Of a stretch of 64,000 nucleotides of DNA, positions 31,097-39,914 are shown piece by piece; position 1 is the stretch's first letter, and every line of letters starts with the position of its first letter. The DNA is from Comamonadaceae bacterium (GTDB lineage: Bacteria > Pseudomonadota > Gammaproteobacteria > Burkholderiales > Burkholderiaceae_C): contig SEAY01000008.1 in the NCBI GenBank assembly GCA_004144865.1, positions 28,261 to 92,260 on the forward strand. The letters are read 5' to 3'. The translations under genes were made by a program, and so were the position numbers. The notes below the pieces were generated by a model. It saw nothing but the letters and a program-made list of their open reading frames with translations. It did no database searches and had not been told where the DNA came from.

Positions 31097-32566
31097 TCAG
31101 CCCCAGAACGGGCGCGCCTTGCGGGCCGTCTTGCGGCAGGCCTCTTCGCACTCCACGGCCAGCGCTTCCTCGCGCGCGGCCAGCCAGCCCACCGCGAACC
31201 AGGCTGCCGGCTCCTCGGCCGCGCGCTCGCGGAATAGCGCCGCGCCCGCTACCGCGTCCTGGTAGTGGCCCAGGGCGTCCTGCAGGGTCTTGAGGGCCCG
31301 CACGTAGTCGTCCACCTCGCCAGCGTCGTACAGGGGCGCCGCCAGTTCGCCGAGGTAGCGCAGGCGCTTGAGGCGCTTGCGCAGCGCATGCCGCTCTTCC
31401 TGGGGCAGGGCCTCGAAGTGCCGGCCGCCGCGCGTGACCCGGCGGTGCAGCTTGTCCAGCCGCGCATCGACGGCCTTGCGTGCGGCCTTCAGGCCGCCGT
31501 GCTCCTGCGCCGCCGCGCCGCGCAGTTCCTGGACGTGCGCCACCAGCTGCAGCAAGGCCGCCTGGAAGGCCACCGCGCGCACCGCGGCCGCCACGTCGGG
31601 CAGCGCGGGGGTCCACCGGGGCGCGGGGCAGCCGGCTGCGGCCAGCGCCTCTTGCAGCGCAGGCAACAGCGTGGAGCGGTCGCGGTGCGCTCCCAGCACG
31701 GAGAAGAGGTCCTTCAGCGCCGGCTCCACGCCGGCGTCGAGCGCTTGCGTGTCGCCCAGCGCATCGCGCTCGCGCAGCGCGGTGCGCAGTCGGCGCAACC
31801 CCACGCGCAGCTGGTGGATGTGCGCATCGCCGCCACTGCCTGCGGCCAGCTCCCGCGCGTTGCCCAGCACCTGCGCGAGCGCGGAATCGAGGATGGCGGC
31901 GACGAGCGCCTTCGGCGTATCGCCTCCCTGCACGGGCGCTGCCTGCACCGCGGGGGGCGGTTCCTCTCCATGGGCGAGGCGGCGCGCTGCCTGCGACTTG
32001 GACAGCGGGTCCAGCCAGAGGCCGTGCTTCTCGCACCAGCGCTGCGCGAGTTCCGCTGCCGCGGCGGGGCTGCCCTGCTTGAGTTCGAATTCGATCTCCA
32101 GCACCGGGCGCTCGGCGCCGCCGGCGAGCAGGCGGCCGCGGTCGAAGGCGATCTCCACCGCGGCGCTGCCCGCATCCACGCAGCGGGCGAGTCGCGTGAC
32201 GTCGGTCTCGAACGCGCACTGCAGCTCGCCACCGGCGCGGGCGAGCGCCTTGCGCAGGGCCTTGCCCACGGGCGTGCCCTCGTGCAGTTCCGGCCTCGGG
32301 GGCCGGTCCTCGCCGCCGGCGTCCATGGCTACCTCGTGCTCCAGGCGTTCGAACCCGGTGCCGCCCGGCCCCTTGGCGGCCTGCACCCAGGCGTCACCTT
32401 CCTGCCGCAGGCGCAGCACGAGGGCCGCGCGCGCCAGCGCTTCATCGGGCGTGTCGAAGTAGCGCGCGCGCAAGCGGGTCTCCTTCACCTTGCCGCGGCG
32501 CACGGCGGTCTCGACCGCGCCGGCGCGATCGGCGGGTACCTGCAGCTTCAGCTCGAATTCGGACAT
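31097..32566 (-). CDS. CYTH-CHAD domain protein (triphosphatase / polyphosphate-binding)
   Basis: A 489-aa two-domain protein. Residues 1 to about 200 are a CYTH domain: it starts MSEFELKLQV with the ExExK motif, and has paired acidic and basic strands (LRLRQEG, VEIAFDRG, EIEFELKQG), a triphosphate tunnel. The C-terminal half (from about 215) is a CHAD helical domain rich in conserved His, Arg and Lys (IHQLRVGLRRLRTAL; RLKRLRYLGELAAPL), known to bind polyphosphate. Related proteins hydrolyse inorganic triphosphate. The ATG at 32566 is chosen over a GTG at 32575. PhoB-like half-sites lie upstream (32620-32648), and ppk and ppx are nearby, which supports a polyphosphate role. Confidence 0.88.
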   Translation of the reverse strand: MSEFELKLQVPADRAGAVETAVRRGKVKETRLRARYFDTPDEALARAALVLRLRQEGDAWVQAAKGPGGTGFERLEHEVAMDAGGEDRPPRPELHEGTPVGKALRKALARAGGELQCAFETDVTRLARCVDAGSAAVEIAFDRGRLLAGGAERPVLEIEFELKQGSPAAAAELAQRWCEKHGLWLDPLSKSQAARRLAHGEEPPPAVQAAPVQGGDTPKALVAAILDSALAQVLGNARELAAGSGGDAHIHQLRVGLRRLRTALRERDALGDTQALDAGVEPALKDLFSVLGAHRDRSTLLPALQEALAAAGCPAPRWTPALPDVAAAVRAVAFQAALLQLVAHVQELRGAAAQEHGGLKAARKAVDARLDKLHRRVTRGGRHFEALPQEERHALRKRLKRLRYLGELAAPLYDAGEVDDYVRALKTLQDALGHYQDAVAGAALFRERAAEEPAAWFAVGWLAAREEALAVECEEACRKTARKARPFWG

Positions 32567-32619
32567 GCGGGACACCAGGATTGGGGTGGACGGCGCGGTG
32601 GCCGCAAGTTGGCATTTTC

Positions 32620-32648
32620 ATGACGAAACGATGGCAGCCTCGTGACAG
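32620..32648 (-). promoter_or_regulatory. Probable Pho box array for the CYTH-CHAD gene
   Basis: On the minus strand, CTGTCAC (32642-32648), CTGCCAT (32631-32637) and TCGTCAT (32620-32626) are spaced at exactly 11 bp, the PhoB half-site period. The hexamer 10 nt further on, ACTTGC (32604-32609), is a poor -10, which lowers confidence. The array overlaps the first codon proposed for the divergent M14 gene. Confidence 0.6.
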
Positions 32649-33688
32649 GCGCATCCACTAAGCTGGACGGCGTGCGAACGAAGCCGCTGCCCGAACTCGA
32701 GGAACTGGAGCGCGTCATCGAACTCGGCGGCGCCCACCTCCAATGCGAGGTGGCCTGCGAGGTGATGGCGGGCGGAACGCTGCCCGTCCATGCGATCTCG
32801 CTCGGCAATCCCGATCCGTCCTTGCCCGCCGTCGGCTTCTTCGGCGGCGTGCACGGGCTGGAGCGCATAGGCGCCCGCGTGGTCACGGCCTACCTGCACC
32901 ACCTCGTCAGCCGGTTGGCCTGGGACGCGTCCCTGCGGCAGTTGCTGGAACAGGTGCGGCTGCTCTTCATGCCCCTGGTGAACCCGGGTGGCATGGCGCT
33001 CGACACGCGCGCCAATCCGGCCGGTGTCGACCTCATGCGCAATGCGCCGGTCGAAGCGCGCGAGCGGGCGCTGTGGCTCATCGGCGGCCAGCGCATCAGC
33101 CGGGCGCTGCCCTGGTACCGCGGACCCCATGGCGCGCCCATGGAGGCGGAGAGCACCGCGCTGTGCGAGCGCGTGGTGCGCGAACTGCACGGCCGCCCGT
33201 TCAGCATGGCGCTGGATTGCCACTCCGGCTTCGGCATGCGCGACCGCCTGTGGTTTCCCTTCGCGCACCGCAGCGCGCCGATGGAGTCGCTGCCGGAACT
33301 GCATGCGCTGCACGAGATCTTCACCGGCAGCCACGTGCACCACGACTACGTGATCGAGCCGCAGAGCCGCCAGTACCTGGCGCATGGCGACCTGTGGGAC
33401 CACCTCGTCCTGACCGCGCCGCGGCAGGGCGTGTTCCTGCCGCTGACGCTGGAGATGGGCTCGTGGCTGTGGGTGAAGAAGAACCCGCGGCAGCTGTTCT
33501 CGCGCGTCGGGATCTTCAATCCGCTGATCGCGCACCGCGAGCAGCGGGTGCTGCGCCGCCACCTCCCGCTGCTCGACTTCGCGTTGCGCGCCGCCGCCGG
33601 CCACAGGCTGTGGCTGCCGCAGGGCGAGCAACGGGAGGTCCACCGCCGGCGCGGACTGGCCCTTTGGTACCGCGGGCTGGACGCATGA
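32642..33688 (+). CDS. M14-family zinc carboxypeptidase-like protein
   Basis: A 348-aa peptidase of the carboxypeptidase A superfamily. Zinc ligands fit GGVHGLERIG (His71, Glu74) and DCHSGFG (His194), and the catalytic Glu fits LTLEMGSWLW (Glu271). No signal peptide is visible, so it is probably cytoplasmic. The substrate is unknown; relatives trim peptides or modified amino acids. The GTG at 32642 is an uncertain start because it lies inside the Pho box array of the divergent gene; a GTG at 32672 (VRTKPLPELEELERV) is a fair alternative and keeps the whole domain. It overlaps the next gene by ATGA. Confidence 0.82.
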   Translation: MTGASTKLDGVRTKPLPELEELERVIELGGAHLQCEVACEVMAGGTLPVHAISLGNPDPSLPAVGFFGGVHGLERIGARVVTAYLHHLVSRLAWDASLRQLLEQVRLLFMPLVNPGGMALDTRANPAGVDLMRNAPVEARERALWLIGGQRISRALPWYRGPHGAPMEAESTALCERVVRELHGRPFSMALDCHSGFGMRDRLWFPFAHRSAPMESLPELHALHEIFTGSHVHHDYVIEPQSRQYLAHGDLWDHLVLTAPRQGVFLPLTLEMGSWLWVKKNPRQLFSRVGIFNPLIAHREQRVLRRHLPLLDFALRAAAGHRLWLPQGEQREVHRRRGLALWYRGLDA

Positions 33689-34479
33689 CCACCTGGGTGC
33701 TGCTGCGCGGGCTGGCGCGCGAATCGCGCCACTGGGGCGAATTCCCGCGGCTGCTGCAGCAGGCCCTGCCGGCCGGCGACGAGGTGCTCGCGCTGGACCT
33801 ACCCGGCAACGGCAGCCGCTGGCGCGAACGCTCCCCGGCGAGCGTGGAAGCGCTGGCGGAGGCCGCGCGCGCCGAATGGCAGCGGCGCGGCGCGCCCGGG
33901 CCGGTGGTGCTCGTGGCGCTGTCGCTGGGCGGGATGGTCGCGCTCCAATGGGCGATGCGCCACACGGCGGAGGTGCGCGGCTGCGTGCTCGTCAACAGCA
34001 GCCTGCGCGGCCTCGCGATGCCGTGGCAGCGCCTGCGTCCGCGCGCGCTGGCCGAACTCCTGTTCGTCGCGCTGCGCGGCGATGCGCACGCACGCGAGCG
34101 GCGCGTCCTGCGGCTGACCAGCAACTATCCGGTGTGCGATGCGACCGCCGAGGACTGGACGGCCCACGCGCGCAGCGCCCCCGTGTCGCGCGCGAACATG
34201 CTGCGCCAGCTGCTTGCCGCGGCACGCTTCCGGGCGCCGCGGGCCGCGCCCCCCGTGCCGTTGCTGCTGCTGGCGTCCACGCAGGACCGCCTGGCTTCCG
34301 TGCTGTGCTCGCGTGCGATGGCGCGTGCGTGGCAGGCGCCGCTGGTGGAACACCCGACCGCGGGGCACGACCTGGCGCTCGACGAGCCCGCCTGGTTCGC
34401 GCGGCAGGTTGCGCAATGGGCCGTGCCACCCGCCGGGGCTTCCGCGCCACGTCACGAATTCGCCATGAAACTGCAATGA
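33685..34479 (+). CDS. Alpha/beta hydrolase
   Basis: A 264-aa alpha/beta-hydrolase fold protein. It starts MTTWVLLRGLARESRHWGEF, with the oxyanion-type HWG motif. The nucleophile is Ser80 in VALSLGGMVAL (Ala replaces the first Gly of GxSxG), with candidate Asp in STQDRLAS and His in TAGHDLALDEP. Such enzymes are esterases, lipases or related; no substrate can be named. It is translationally coupled to the M14 gene. Its last 10 codons contain the first half-sites of the olsB Pho box array, so that regulatory region extends into the coding sequence. Confidence 0.82.
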   Translation: MTTWVLLRGLARESRHWGEFPRLLQQALPAGDEVLALDLPGNGSRWRERSPASVEALAEAARAEWQRRGAPGPVVLVALSLGGMVALQWAMRHTAEVRGCVLVNSSLRGLAMPWQRLRPRALAELLFVALRGDAHARERRVLRLTSNYPVCDATAEDWTAHARSAPVSRANMLRQLLAAARFRAPRAAPPVPLLLLASTQDRLASVLCSRAMARAWQAPLVEHPTAGHDLALDEPAWFARQVAQWAVPPAGASAPRHEFAMKLQ

Positions 34480-34504
34480 ACGGGTCATAGGTGTCCGGAA
34501 CACT
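34449..34504 (+). promoter_or_regulatory. Pho box array and -10 for olsB-plcP-agt
   Basis: Four 7-mers at an exact 11-bp period: ACGTCAC (34449), TCGCCAT (34460), CTGCAAT (34471) and GGGTCAT (34482-34488). Exactly 10 nt after the last comes AACACT (34499-34504) as a -10. Single half-sites are degenerate against CTGTCAT, but the phase and the distance to the -10 equal those of pstS. It would start transcription about 20 nt before the olsB ATG. Confidence 0.7.
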
Positions 34505-34530
34505 GCCGTGCATCCCTCGCAGGAGAGTGC

Positions 34531-35361
34531 ATGAACGAGCTGCCGATCCCGACCTTGCCCCTGTCGCCCGACCGACTGCCCCGGGGGTCGCTTCACCGCC
34601 CGCAGACTGCTGCGGCAACTGAGGAGGGTGCTGCTGGCGGCATCTCCATTGCGTGGGCCCGCCACCTGGACGAAGTCCGGGAAGCGCAGCGCCTGAGATA
34701 CGCCGTCTTCTGCGGCGAGATGGGCGCACGGATCGAAACGGCGCTCCCGGGCCACGACGTGGACCTGTTCGACGACTACTGCGAGCACCTGCTGGTGCGC
34801 GAGCGCGCCACCCAACAGGTGATCGGCACCTACCGCGTGCTCACCCCGGCGCAGGCGGGGCGCATCGGCAGTTTCTACAGCGACACCGAATTCGACCTCT
34901 GGCGCCTGCGCCAGGTGCGCGAACGCATGGTGGAACTGGGCCGCAGCTGCGTGCATCCGGACCATCGCCAGGGCGGCGTGATCCTGGCGCTGTGGACGGC
35001 GCTCTGCGGCTTCATGCAGCGCAACGGCCTCGACGTGATGATCGGCTGCGCCAGCATCCCGATGCTGCACAACGGCATGGTCAGCGGCGACATGGCGGCC
35101 AGCGTCTGGCGCCAGCTGCGCGAGACGCACCTGTCGCCCATCGAGTTCCAGGTCACGCCCCGCCTGCCGCTGCCGGTGGAGCAGCTCGACGGATCGCTGG
35201 CCGTCGAGCCGCCGGCGCTGATCAAGGGCTACCTGCGGCTGGGCGCGAAGGTGCTCGGGCCGCCGGCCTGGGACCCCGACTTCAACACCGCGGACCTGCC
35301 GATGATGATGCGCATCCAGGACATGCCGGCCCGCTACCGCAAGCACTTCCTGGGGGCCTGA
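34531..35361 (+). CDS. olsB: OlsB-like N-acyltransferase (lyso-ornithine lipid synthesis)
   Basis: A 276-aa GNAT-fold acyltransferase of the ornithine-acyl-ACP N-acyltransferase type. Key stretches are VREAQRLRYAVFCGEMGA, MVELGRSCVHPDHRQGG, the substrate region IKGYLRLGAKVLGPPAWDPDF, and NTADLPMMMRI. OlsB transfers a 3-hydroxyacyl chain from ACP to ornithine, giving lyso-ornithine lipid, which OlsA completes; no olsA lies in the window. The start has a caggagagtgc ribosome binding site. It shares one base with the next gene. Ornithine lipids are phosphorus-free membrane lipids made under phosphate limitation, which matches the Pho box array upstream. A different amino acid acceptor is possible. 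Confidence 0.85.
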   Translation: MNELPIPTLPLSPDRLPRGSLHRPQTAAATEEGAAGGISIAWARHLDEVREAQRLRYAVFCGEMGARIETALPGHDVDLFDDYCEHLLVRERATQQVIGTYRVLTPAQAGRIGSFYSDTEFDLWRLRQVRERMVELGRSCVHPDHRQGGVILALWTALCGFMQRNGLDVMIGCASIPMLHNGMVSGDMAASVWRQLRETHLSPIEFQVTPRLPLPVEQLDGSLAVEPPALIKGYLRLGAKVLGPPAWDPDFNTADLPMMMRIQDMPARYRKHFLGA

Positions 35362-36221
35362 TGCGCACGACGTTCGACGCCCTCGGTTCCCTCCTTGCCG
35401 GCTTCGACGTCCCCGCTGCGGACGACGACACCGCGTCCCAGCGCCGCAGCTACCGCAGCATCTTCATTTCCGACCTGCACCTCGGCACGGCCGGCTGCCA
35501 GGCCGGGCCGCTGCTGGAGTTCCTGAAGGCACACCCCAGCGACCACCTGTACCTCGTCGGCGACATCATCGACGGCTGGCAGCTGCGCAAGCGCTGGTAC
35601 TGGCCGCAGTCGCACAACGACGTGGTGCAGAAGCTGCTGCGGCGCGCGCGCAAGGGCTGCCGCGTGGTGTACGTGCCCGGCAACCACGACGAGTTCGCGC
35701 GCCAGTTCGCCGGCCACCGCTTCGGCGGCATCGAGGTCGCGCAGGAGGCCGTCCACGTCACCGCCACCGGCCAGCGCCTGTGGGTCGTGCACGGCGACTA
35801 CTTCGACGGCGTGGTGCAGTGCGCCAGGTGGCTCGCCCACGTGGGCGACACGCTCTACGAATTCACGCTGCGCCTGAACCGGCACCTCAATCACCTGCGC
35901 GGACGCCTCGGCCTGCCTTACTGGTCGCTCTCCGCCTACCTGAAGCACAAAGTGAAGAAGGCCCTCAACTACGTCACCGATTTCGAGCGCGCCGTCGCGC
36001 ACGAAGCGCGCCGCCGCGGCCACCAGGGCGTGGTCTGCGGCCACATCCACCGCGCCGAGATGCGCGACATCGAGGGTGTCCTGTACTGCAACGATGGCGA
36101 CTGGGTGGAAAGCCGCACCGCGCTGGTGGAACACCATGATGGCCGGCTGGAGCTCGTGCACTGGGAGCCGGCGGCCCCCGGCCGGGCCACCGGCCATCCC
36201 GCGCTGGTCGAGGCCGCATGA
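35361..36221 (+). CDS. plcP: Metallophosphoesterase, probable PlcP-type phospholipase C
   Basis: A 286-aa calcineurin-like phosphoesterase. Metal motifs in order: ISDLHLGT (Asp38, His40), GDIIDGW (Asp68), PGNHDE (Asn108-His109), VVHGDYFD and CGHIHRAE. It resembles LpxH/UDP-2,3-diacylglucosamine hydrolases in fold, but its length, its HGDYFDG and [12 protein letters not shown] segments and its place between olsB and a GT4 glycosyltransferase fit PlcP, which removes phosphocholine or phosphoethanolamine from phospholipids in phosphate-starved bacteria to yield diacylglycerol. It overlaps olsB by one base and agt by four, so it is one transcript with them. The PlcP assignment is inference from context and similarity; LpxH-like activity is the alternative. 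Confidence 0.8.
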   Translation: MRTTFDALGSLLAGFDVPAADDDTASQRRSYRSIFISDLHLGTAGCQAGPLLEFLKAHPSDHLYLVGDIIDGWQLRKRWYWPQSHNDVVQKLLRRARKGCRVVYVPGNHDEFARQFAGHRFGGIEVAQEAVHVTATGQRLWVVHGDYFDGVVQCARWLAHVGDTLYEFTLRLNRHLNHLRGRLGLPYWSLSAYLKHKVKKALNYVTDFERAVAHEARRRGHQGVVCGHIHRAEMRDIEGVLYCNDGDWVESRTALVEHHDGRLELVHWEPAAPGRATGHPALVEAA

Positions 36222-37300
36222 AGATCTGCATCGTCACCGACGCCTGGATGCCGCAGGTCAACGGCGTCGTCACCACGCTGGTGGAACTGGTGCGCGAGCT
36301 GCGCGCGGCCGGGCACCAGGTGCAGGTGGTGGAGCCGGGCCAGTTCCGCACCCGGCCGTGCCCGGGCTACCCGGGCATAGACCTCGCCATCGCGCCCGCC
36401 CGCGCCGTGGCGGACAAGCTGGATGCCTTCGTGCCGGACGCGATCCACATCGCCACCGAAGGACCGCTGGGCTGGGCGGCGCGGCGCTACTGCCTGCGCC
36501 GCAAGCTCGCGTTCACGACGGCTTTCCACACCAAGTTCCCGGAGATCGTGAACGCGGCGGTGAAGGTGCCCGTGGGCTGGGGCTACGCGTTGATGCGGCA
36601 CTTCCATGCGCCGTCCTCCGGCGTGATGGTGCCCACGCCCAGCGTGCTGGAGATGCTGCAGCGGCGTGGCTTTCGCAACCTGCGCGCCTGGACGCACGGC
36701 GTAGACACGGACCTCTTCCAGCTGCAGCCCGTGGCGGGCAGCTTTCCCGGGCTGCAGGATGCGCGCCGGCCGATCGCGCTGTTCGTGGGCCGCGTCTCGT
36801 ACGAGAAGAACGTCGGCGCCTTCCTGCGCATGCCCTTTCCCGGCACCAAGGTCGTGTGCGGGGTGGGGCCGGTCGAGGCGCAGCTCAAGCAGCAGCATCC
36901 CGAAGTGCATTGGGTCGGGCTGCTGCCCCGCCCGGAACTCGCCAAGCTCTATGGTGCGGCCGACCTGTTCGTATTCCCCAGCCATGCGGACACCTTCGGG
37001 CTGGTGATGGTGGAGGCCATGGCCTGCGGCACGCCCGTGGCGGCGTATCCGGTGGACGGACCGCTCACCGTGCTCGGCCGTCCACGTTCCGACGGGAGTG
37101 GCAGCCTCGGCGGAGCCATGCACGAGGACCTGCAGAAGGCCTGCTTCGCCGCGCTGGGCGTGCCGCGCTTCGAGGCGCGCGAGCGGGCCCTCGACTTCAG
37201 CTGGCAGCAGGCCACCCAGCTGTTCGCCAGCTTCCTGGTGCCGGTGCGTGCGGCGCCCTCGACGGGCGAGGCCGGGAAAGTTGTCACGCACGTGTCATAA
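36218..37300 (+). CDS. agt: GT4 glycosyltransferase, probable Agt-type glycolipid synthase
   Basis: A 360-aa GT-B enzyme. The N-terminal domain starts [20 protein letters not shown], typical of diacylglycerol glucosyl/mannosyl transferases; the C-terminal domain has [20 protein letters not shown], and the E-x7-E donor motif region [20 protein letters not shown]. In phosphate-starved bacteria, Agt adds a sugar or glucuronic acid to the diacylglycerol released by PlcP. It overlaps plcP by ATGA. Its last codons hold the first Pho box of ppk. Donor sugar and acceptor cannot be read; a role in another glycolipid is possible. Confidence 0.8.
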   Translation: MKICIVTDAWMPQVNGVVTTLVELVRELRAAGHQVQVVEPGQFRTRPCPGYPGIDLAIAPARAVADKLDAFVPDAIHIATEGPLGWAARRYCLRRKLAFTTAFHTKFPEIVNAAVKVPVGWGYALMRHFHAPSSGVMVPTPSVLEMLQRRGFRNLRAWTHGVDTDLFQLQPVAGSFPGLQDARRPIALFVGRVSYEKNVGAFLRMPFPGTKVVCGVGPVEAQLKQQHPEVHWVGLLPRPELAKLYGAADLFVFPSHADTFGLVMVEAMACGTPVAAYPVDGPLTVLGRPRSDGSGSLGGAMHEDLQKACFAALGVPRFEARERALDFSWQQATQLFASFLVPVRAAPSTGEAGKVVTHVS

Positions 37301-37314
37301 ACAGGCGCGACACT
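37281..37314 (+). promoter_or_regulatory. Pho box and -10 for ppk
   Basis: TTGTCAC (37281-37287) and GTGTCAT (37292-37298) form a two-half-site Pho box with a 4-nt spacer. Exactly 10 nt later is GACACT (37309-37314), a plausible -10. It overlaps the end of agt. The predicted transcript start, about 37321, leaves a leader of 25 nt. Confidence 0.75.
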
Positions 37315-37341
37315 GACACGAATCCGTCATCCTCCTGTCAT
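37313..37341 (+). promoter_or_regulatory. Second run of Pho half-sites, abutting the ppk start
   Basis: CTGACAC (37313), CCGTCAT (37324) and CTGTCAT (37335-37341) follow at an 11-bp period, the last a perfect consensus half-site 4 nt before the ATG. They cover the expected -10, start point and ribosome binding region, so PhoB here could compete with polymerase rather than recruit it. Confidence 0.6.
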
Positions 37342-37345
37342 CCGC

Positions 37346-39436
37346 ATGTGCGACGCCTCCCCGACGGTCGTCCCGTTCCTGGACCGTGACCACAGCATCT
37401 TCGCGTTCAACGAGCGGGTGCTGGACTGGGCCGCGCGCAAGAACGTGCCCCTGCTGGAGCGGCTTCGCTTCCTCACCATCGTCTCGTCCAACCTCGACGA
37501 GTGGTTCGAGGTGCGCGCGGCCGACCACCTGACGGGCGCGCTGTCGGGCGAGCACAAGGGACCCTACACGGCCGGCAGCTTCGCGCGGCTCTCGGCCGCC
37601 GCCCACCAGCTGGTGGAGCGGCAGTACGCGCTCTACAACGACGACCTCATGCCGGCGCTTGCGAAGCAGGGCATCGCGATCGTGTCGCATGGCGATCGCA
37701 CGCCCCGGCAGAAGGCGTGGGTGCAGGAATACTTCGAGCGCGAGGTGCGCCCGCTGCTGATCCCGGTGGGCCTCGATCCCGCGCACCCGTTCCCGCAGGT
37801 GGCCAACAAGTCGCTCAACTTCATCGTGCGGCTTGCGGGCAAGGATGCCTTCGGCCGCGAGAACGAGATCTCCATCGTCAAGGTGCCGCGGGTGTTGCCC
37901 CGGCTGATCCTCATGCCGCCCGAGGTGGCCGGCAAGCGCAAGCTGCTGGTATCTCTTTCCAGCGTGATCCGCGCCCACCTCGACGTGCTGTTCCCAGGCC
38001 GCGAGGTGGGCCAGTTCTCCCAGTTCCGCGTGACGCGGCATTCCGAGGTGGCGGTGGGCGAGGAGGAAGTGCGCAACCTCCGCACCGCGCTGCGGCTCGG
38101 GCTGCACCAGCGCCACTACGGCCAGGCGGTCCGGCTGGAGGTCTCCGCCGGCTGTTCCGATCACCTGTCGAATTTCCTGCTGCAGCAGTTCGGCCTGCCG
38201 CCCGAGACCTTGTACCGCGTGCACGGCCCCGTGAACCTGGCGCGGCTGCAGCAGATGATCGACGAGGTCGAAGACCCGAAGCTGCTGTTCCCCCCGTACA
38301 CGCCCAGCTATCCGCGCGACCTCGTGCCGGGCCGCTCGATGTTCGAGCAGCTGAAGAAGCGCGACGTGCTGATCCACCAGCCCTACGAAAGCTTCAAGGG
38401 CGTGCTCGACTTCCTCGACGAGGCGGTGCACGACCCCAAGGTGCTGGCGATCAAGCAGACCATCTACCGCACCGGCAAGGATCCGCGGATGATCGACCTG
38501 CTGCGCGAGGCGGTGCGGCGCGGCAAGGAAGTCACGGTCGTGGTGGAGCTCAAGGCGCGCTTCGACGAGGAGGCCAACATCGACGGGGCCGAGGCGCTCG
38601 AGGCCGTCGGCGCGCAGGTCCTGTACGGCGTGGTGGGCCTGAAGACGCACGCGAAGATGCTGCTGGTGACGCGCCGCGAGGGCCGCTCGCTGGTGCGCTA
38701 CGCGCATCTCTCCACCGGCAACTACAACCCGCGCACGGCGCGCCTCTACACCGACATCAGCCACATCACGGCCGACCCGCAGCTCACGTCGGACGTCGAG
38801 CAGCTGTTCGTGCACCTGGCGGGCCAGAGCCGGCTGCCGAAGCTGAACCATCTCTGGATCGCGCCTTTCCACCTGCAGCGCCGGCTGGTCGAGCGCATCG
38901 ACCTCGTCGGCGCCGCGGCCGCGGAGGGCAAGGAAGCGCGCATCGTCCTGAAGATGAACGCGCTGACGGACGAGCCGTTGATGCAGGCGCTGGTGCGCGC
39001 GGGCCGCAAGGGCGCGCGCATCGACCTGATCGTGCGCGGCGCCTGCATGCTGCCCGCGGGCGTGCCGGGCCTCAGCGAGAACATCCGCGTGCGCTCCATC
39101 ATCGGGCGCTTCCTCGAACACTCGCGGGTGTTCTACTTCCGCGCCGCGGAGGACGAACAGCTCTATCTCTCCAGCGCCGACTGGATGAACCGGAACATGC
39201 TGCGCAGGGTGGAGCTGGCCTGGCCGGTGCTCGATGCGCAGTTGCGCCAGCGCCTGGTCGACGAGTGCCTGGTCGCCAGCCTGCATGACGACCGCGACGC
39301 ATGGGACCTGCAGCCCGATGGCACGTACCGGCGGGCCAAGGGCGCGGAAACGCAGCGCAGCCACGCCGTGCAGTCGGCCCTGATGGAACGCTATGCAGCC
39401 CCGCCCGGGGAGGAGGAAGTGCGGACATGGACCTGA
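37346..39436 (+). CDS. ppk: Polyphosphate kinase 1
   Basis: A 696-aa PPK1, which builds polyphosphate from ATP reversibly. It starts PFLDRDHSIFAFNERVLDWA after a 9-residue leader; EWFEVRAADH is the usual end of the first motif. The two phospholipase-D-like catalytic histidines are in GLKTHAKMLLV and FLEHSRVFYF, and AHLSTGNYNPRTARLYTD is conserved. The ATG at 37346 is the only suitable start but lacks a Shine-Dalgarno sequence, since Pho half-sites fill that space. It overlaps sixA by 10 nt. Confidence 0.96.
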   Translation: MCDASPTVVPFLDRDHSIFAFNERVLDWAARKNVPLLERLRFLTIVSSNLDEWFEVRAADHLTGALSGEHKGPYTAGSFARLSAAAHQLVERQYALYNDDLMPALAKQGIAIVSHGDRTPRQKAWVQEYFEREVRPLLIPVGLDPAHPFPQVANKSLNFIVRLAGKDAFGRENEISIVKVPRVLPRLILMPPEVAGKRKLLVSLSSVIRAHLDVLFPGREVGQFSQFRVTRHSEVAVGEEEVRNLRTALRLGLHQRHYGQAVRLEVSAGCSDHLSNFLLQQFGLPPETLYRVHGPVNLARLQQMIDEVEDPKLLFPPYTPSYPRDLVPGRSMFEQLKKRDVLIHQPYESFKGVLDFLDEAVHDPKVLAIKQTIYRTGKDPRMIDLLREAVRRGKEVTVVVELKARFDEEANIDGAEALEAVGAQVLYGVVGLKTHAKMLLVTRREGRSLVRYAHLSTGNYNPRTARLYTDISHITADPQLTSDVEQLFVHLAGQSRLPKLNHLWIAPFHLQRRLVERIDLVGAAAAEGKEARIVLKMNALTDEPLMQALVRAGRKGARIDLIVRGACMLPAGVPGLSENIRVRSIIGRFLEHSRVFYFRAAEDEQLYLSSADWMNRNMLRRVELAWPVLDAQLRQRLVDECLVASLHDDRDAWDLQPDGTYRRAKGAETQRSHAVQSALMERYAAPPGEEEVRTWT

Positions 39437-39888
39437 TCATCTGGCGCCACGCCGAGGCGGTGGACAAGACCGACGACCTGGCGGACCTCGAACGCGCGCT
39501 CACCCGCCGCGGGCAGAAGCAGGCGTCGCGCGTGGGCGCCTGGCTGTCGGCGCGGCTGCCCAGCGACGTGCGCATCCTGTGCAGCCCGGCGCTGCGCTGC
39601 CAGCAGACGACGCTGGGGCTCACGCGGCGCTTCGAAGTGCGGCCCGAACTCGGCCCCGACGCCGGCGCGGCCGCGATCCTCGAAACGTGCGGCTGGCCGC
39701 GCGCGGCGCACCCGGTGCTGGTGGTGGGCCACCAGCCCGCGCTGGGTGAACTGGTGGCGCGGCTCCTGGACATCGAGGGCGGCCAGTGCGAGATCGAGAA
39801 GGGCGCAGTCTGGTGGCTGCGCAAGGGCGAGGAAGGCGCGCGGGCGGAGGCGGTGCTGCGCACCGTGCAGTCGCCTGACCTGATCTGA
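39427..39888 (+). CDS. sixA: SixA-type phosphohistidine phosphatase
   Basis: A 153-aa histidine phosphatase. The catalytic RHAEA is at residues 7-11 of MDLIIWRHAEAVD, and the second His is in LVVGHQPALGELVARLL. SixA removes phosphate from phosphohistidine on signalling proteins such as nitrogen phosphotransferase HPr-like proteins. The ATG lies inside the last codons of ppk, so the two are translated from one mRNA; ppk-sixA pairs are common in Burkholderiales. Its target here is not known. Confidence 0.88.
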   Translation: MDLIIWRHAEAVDKTDDLADLERALTRRGQKQASRVGAWLSARLPSDVRILCSPALRCQQTTLGLTRRFEVRPELGPDAGAAAILETCGWPRAAHPVLVVGHQPALGELVARLLDIEGGQCEIEKGAVWWLRKGEEGARAEAVLRTVQSPDLI

Positions 39889-39914
39889 GTTGAAAGACGG
39901 GCGTTCGCCGGCCT

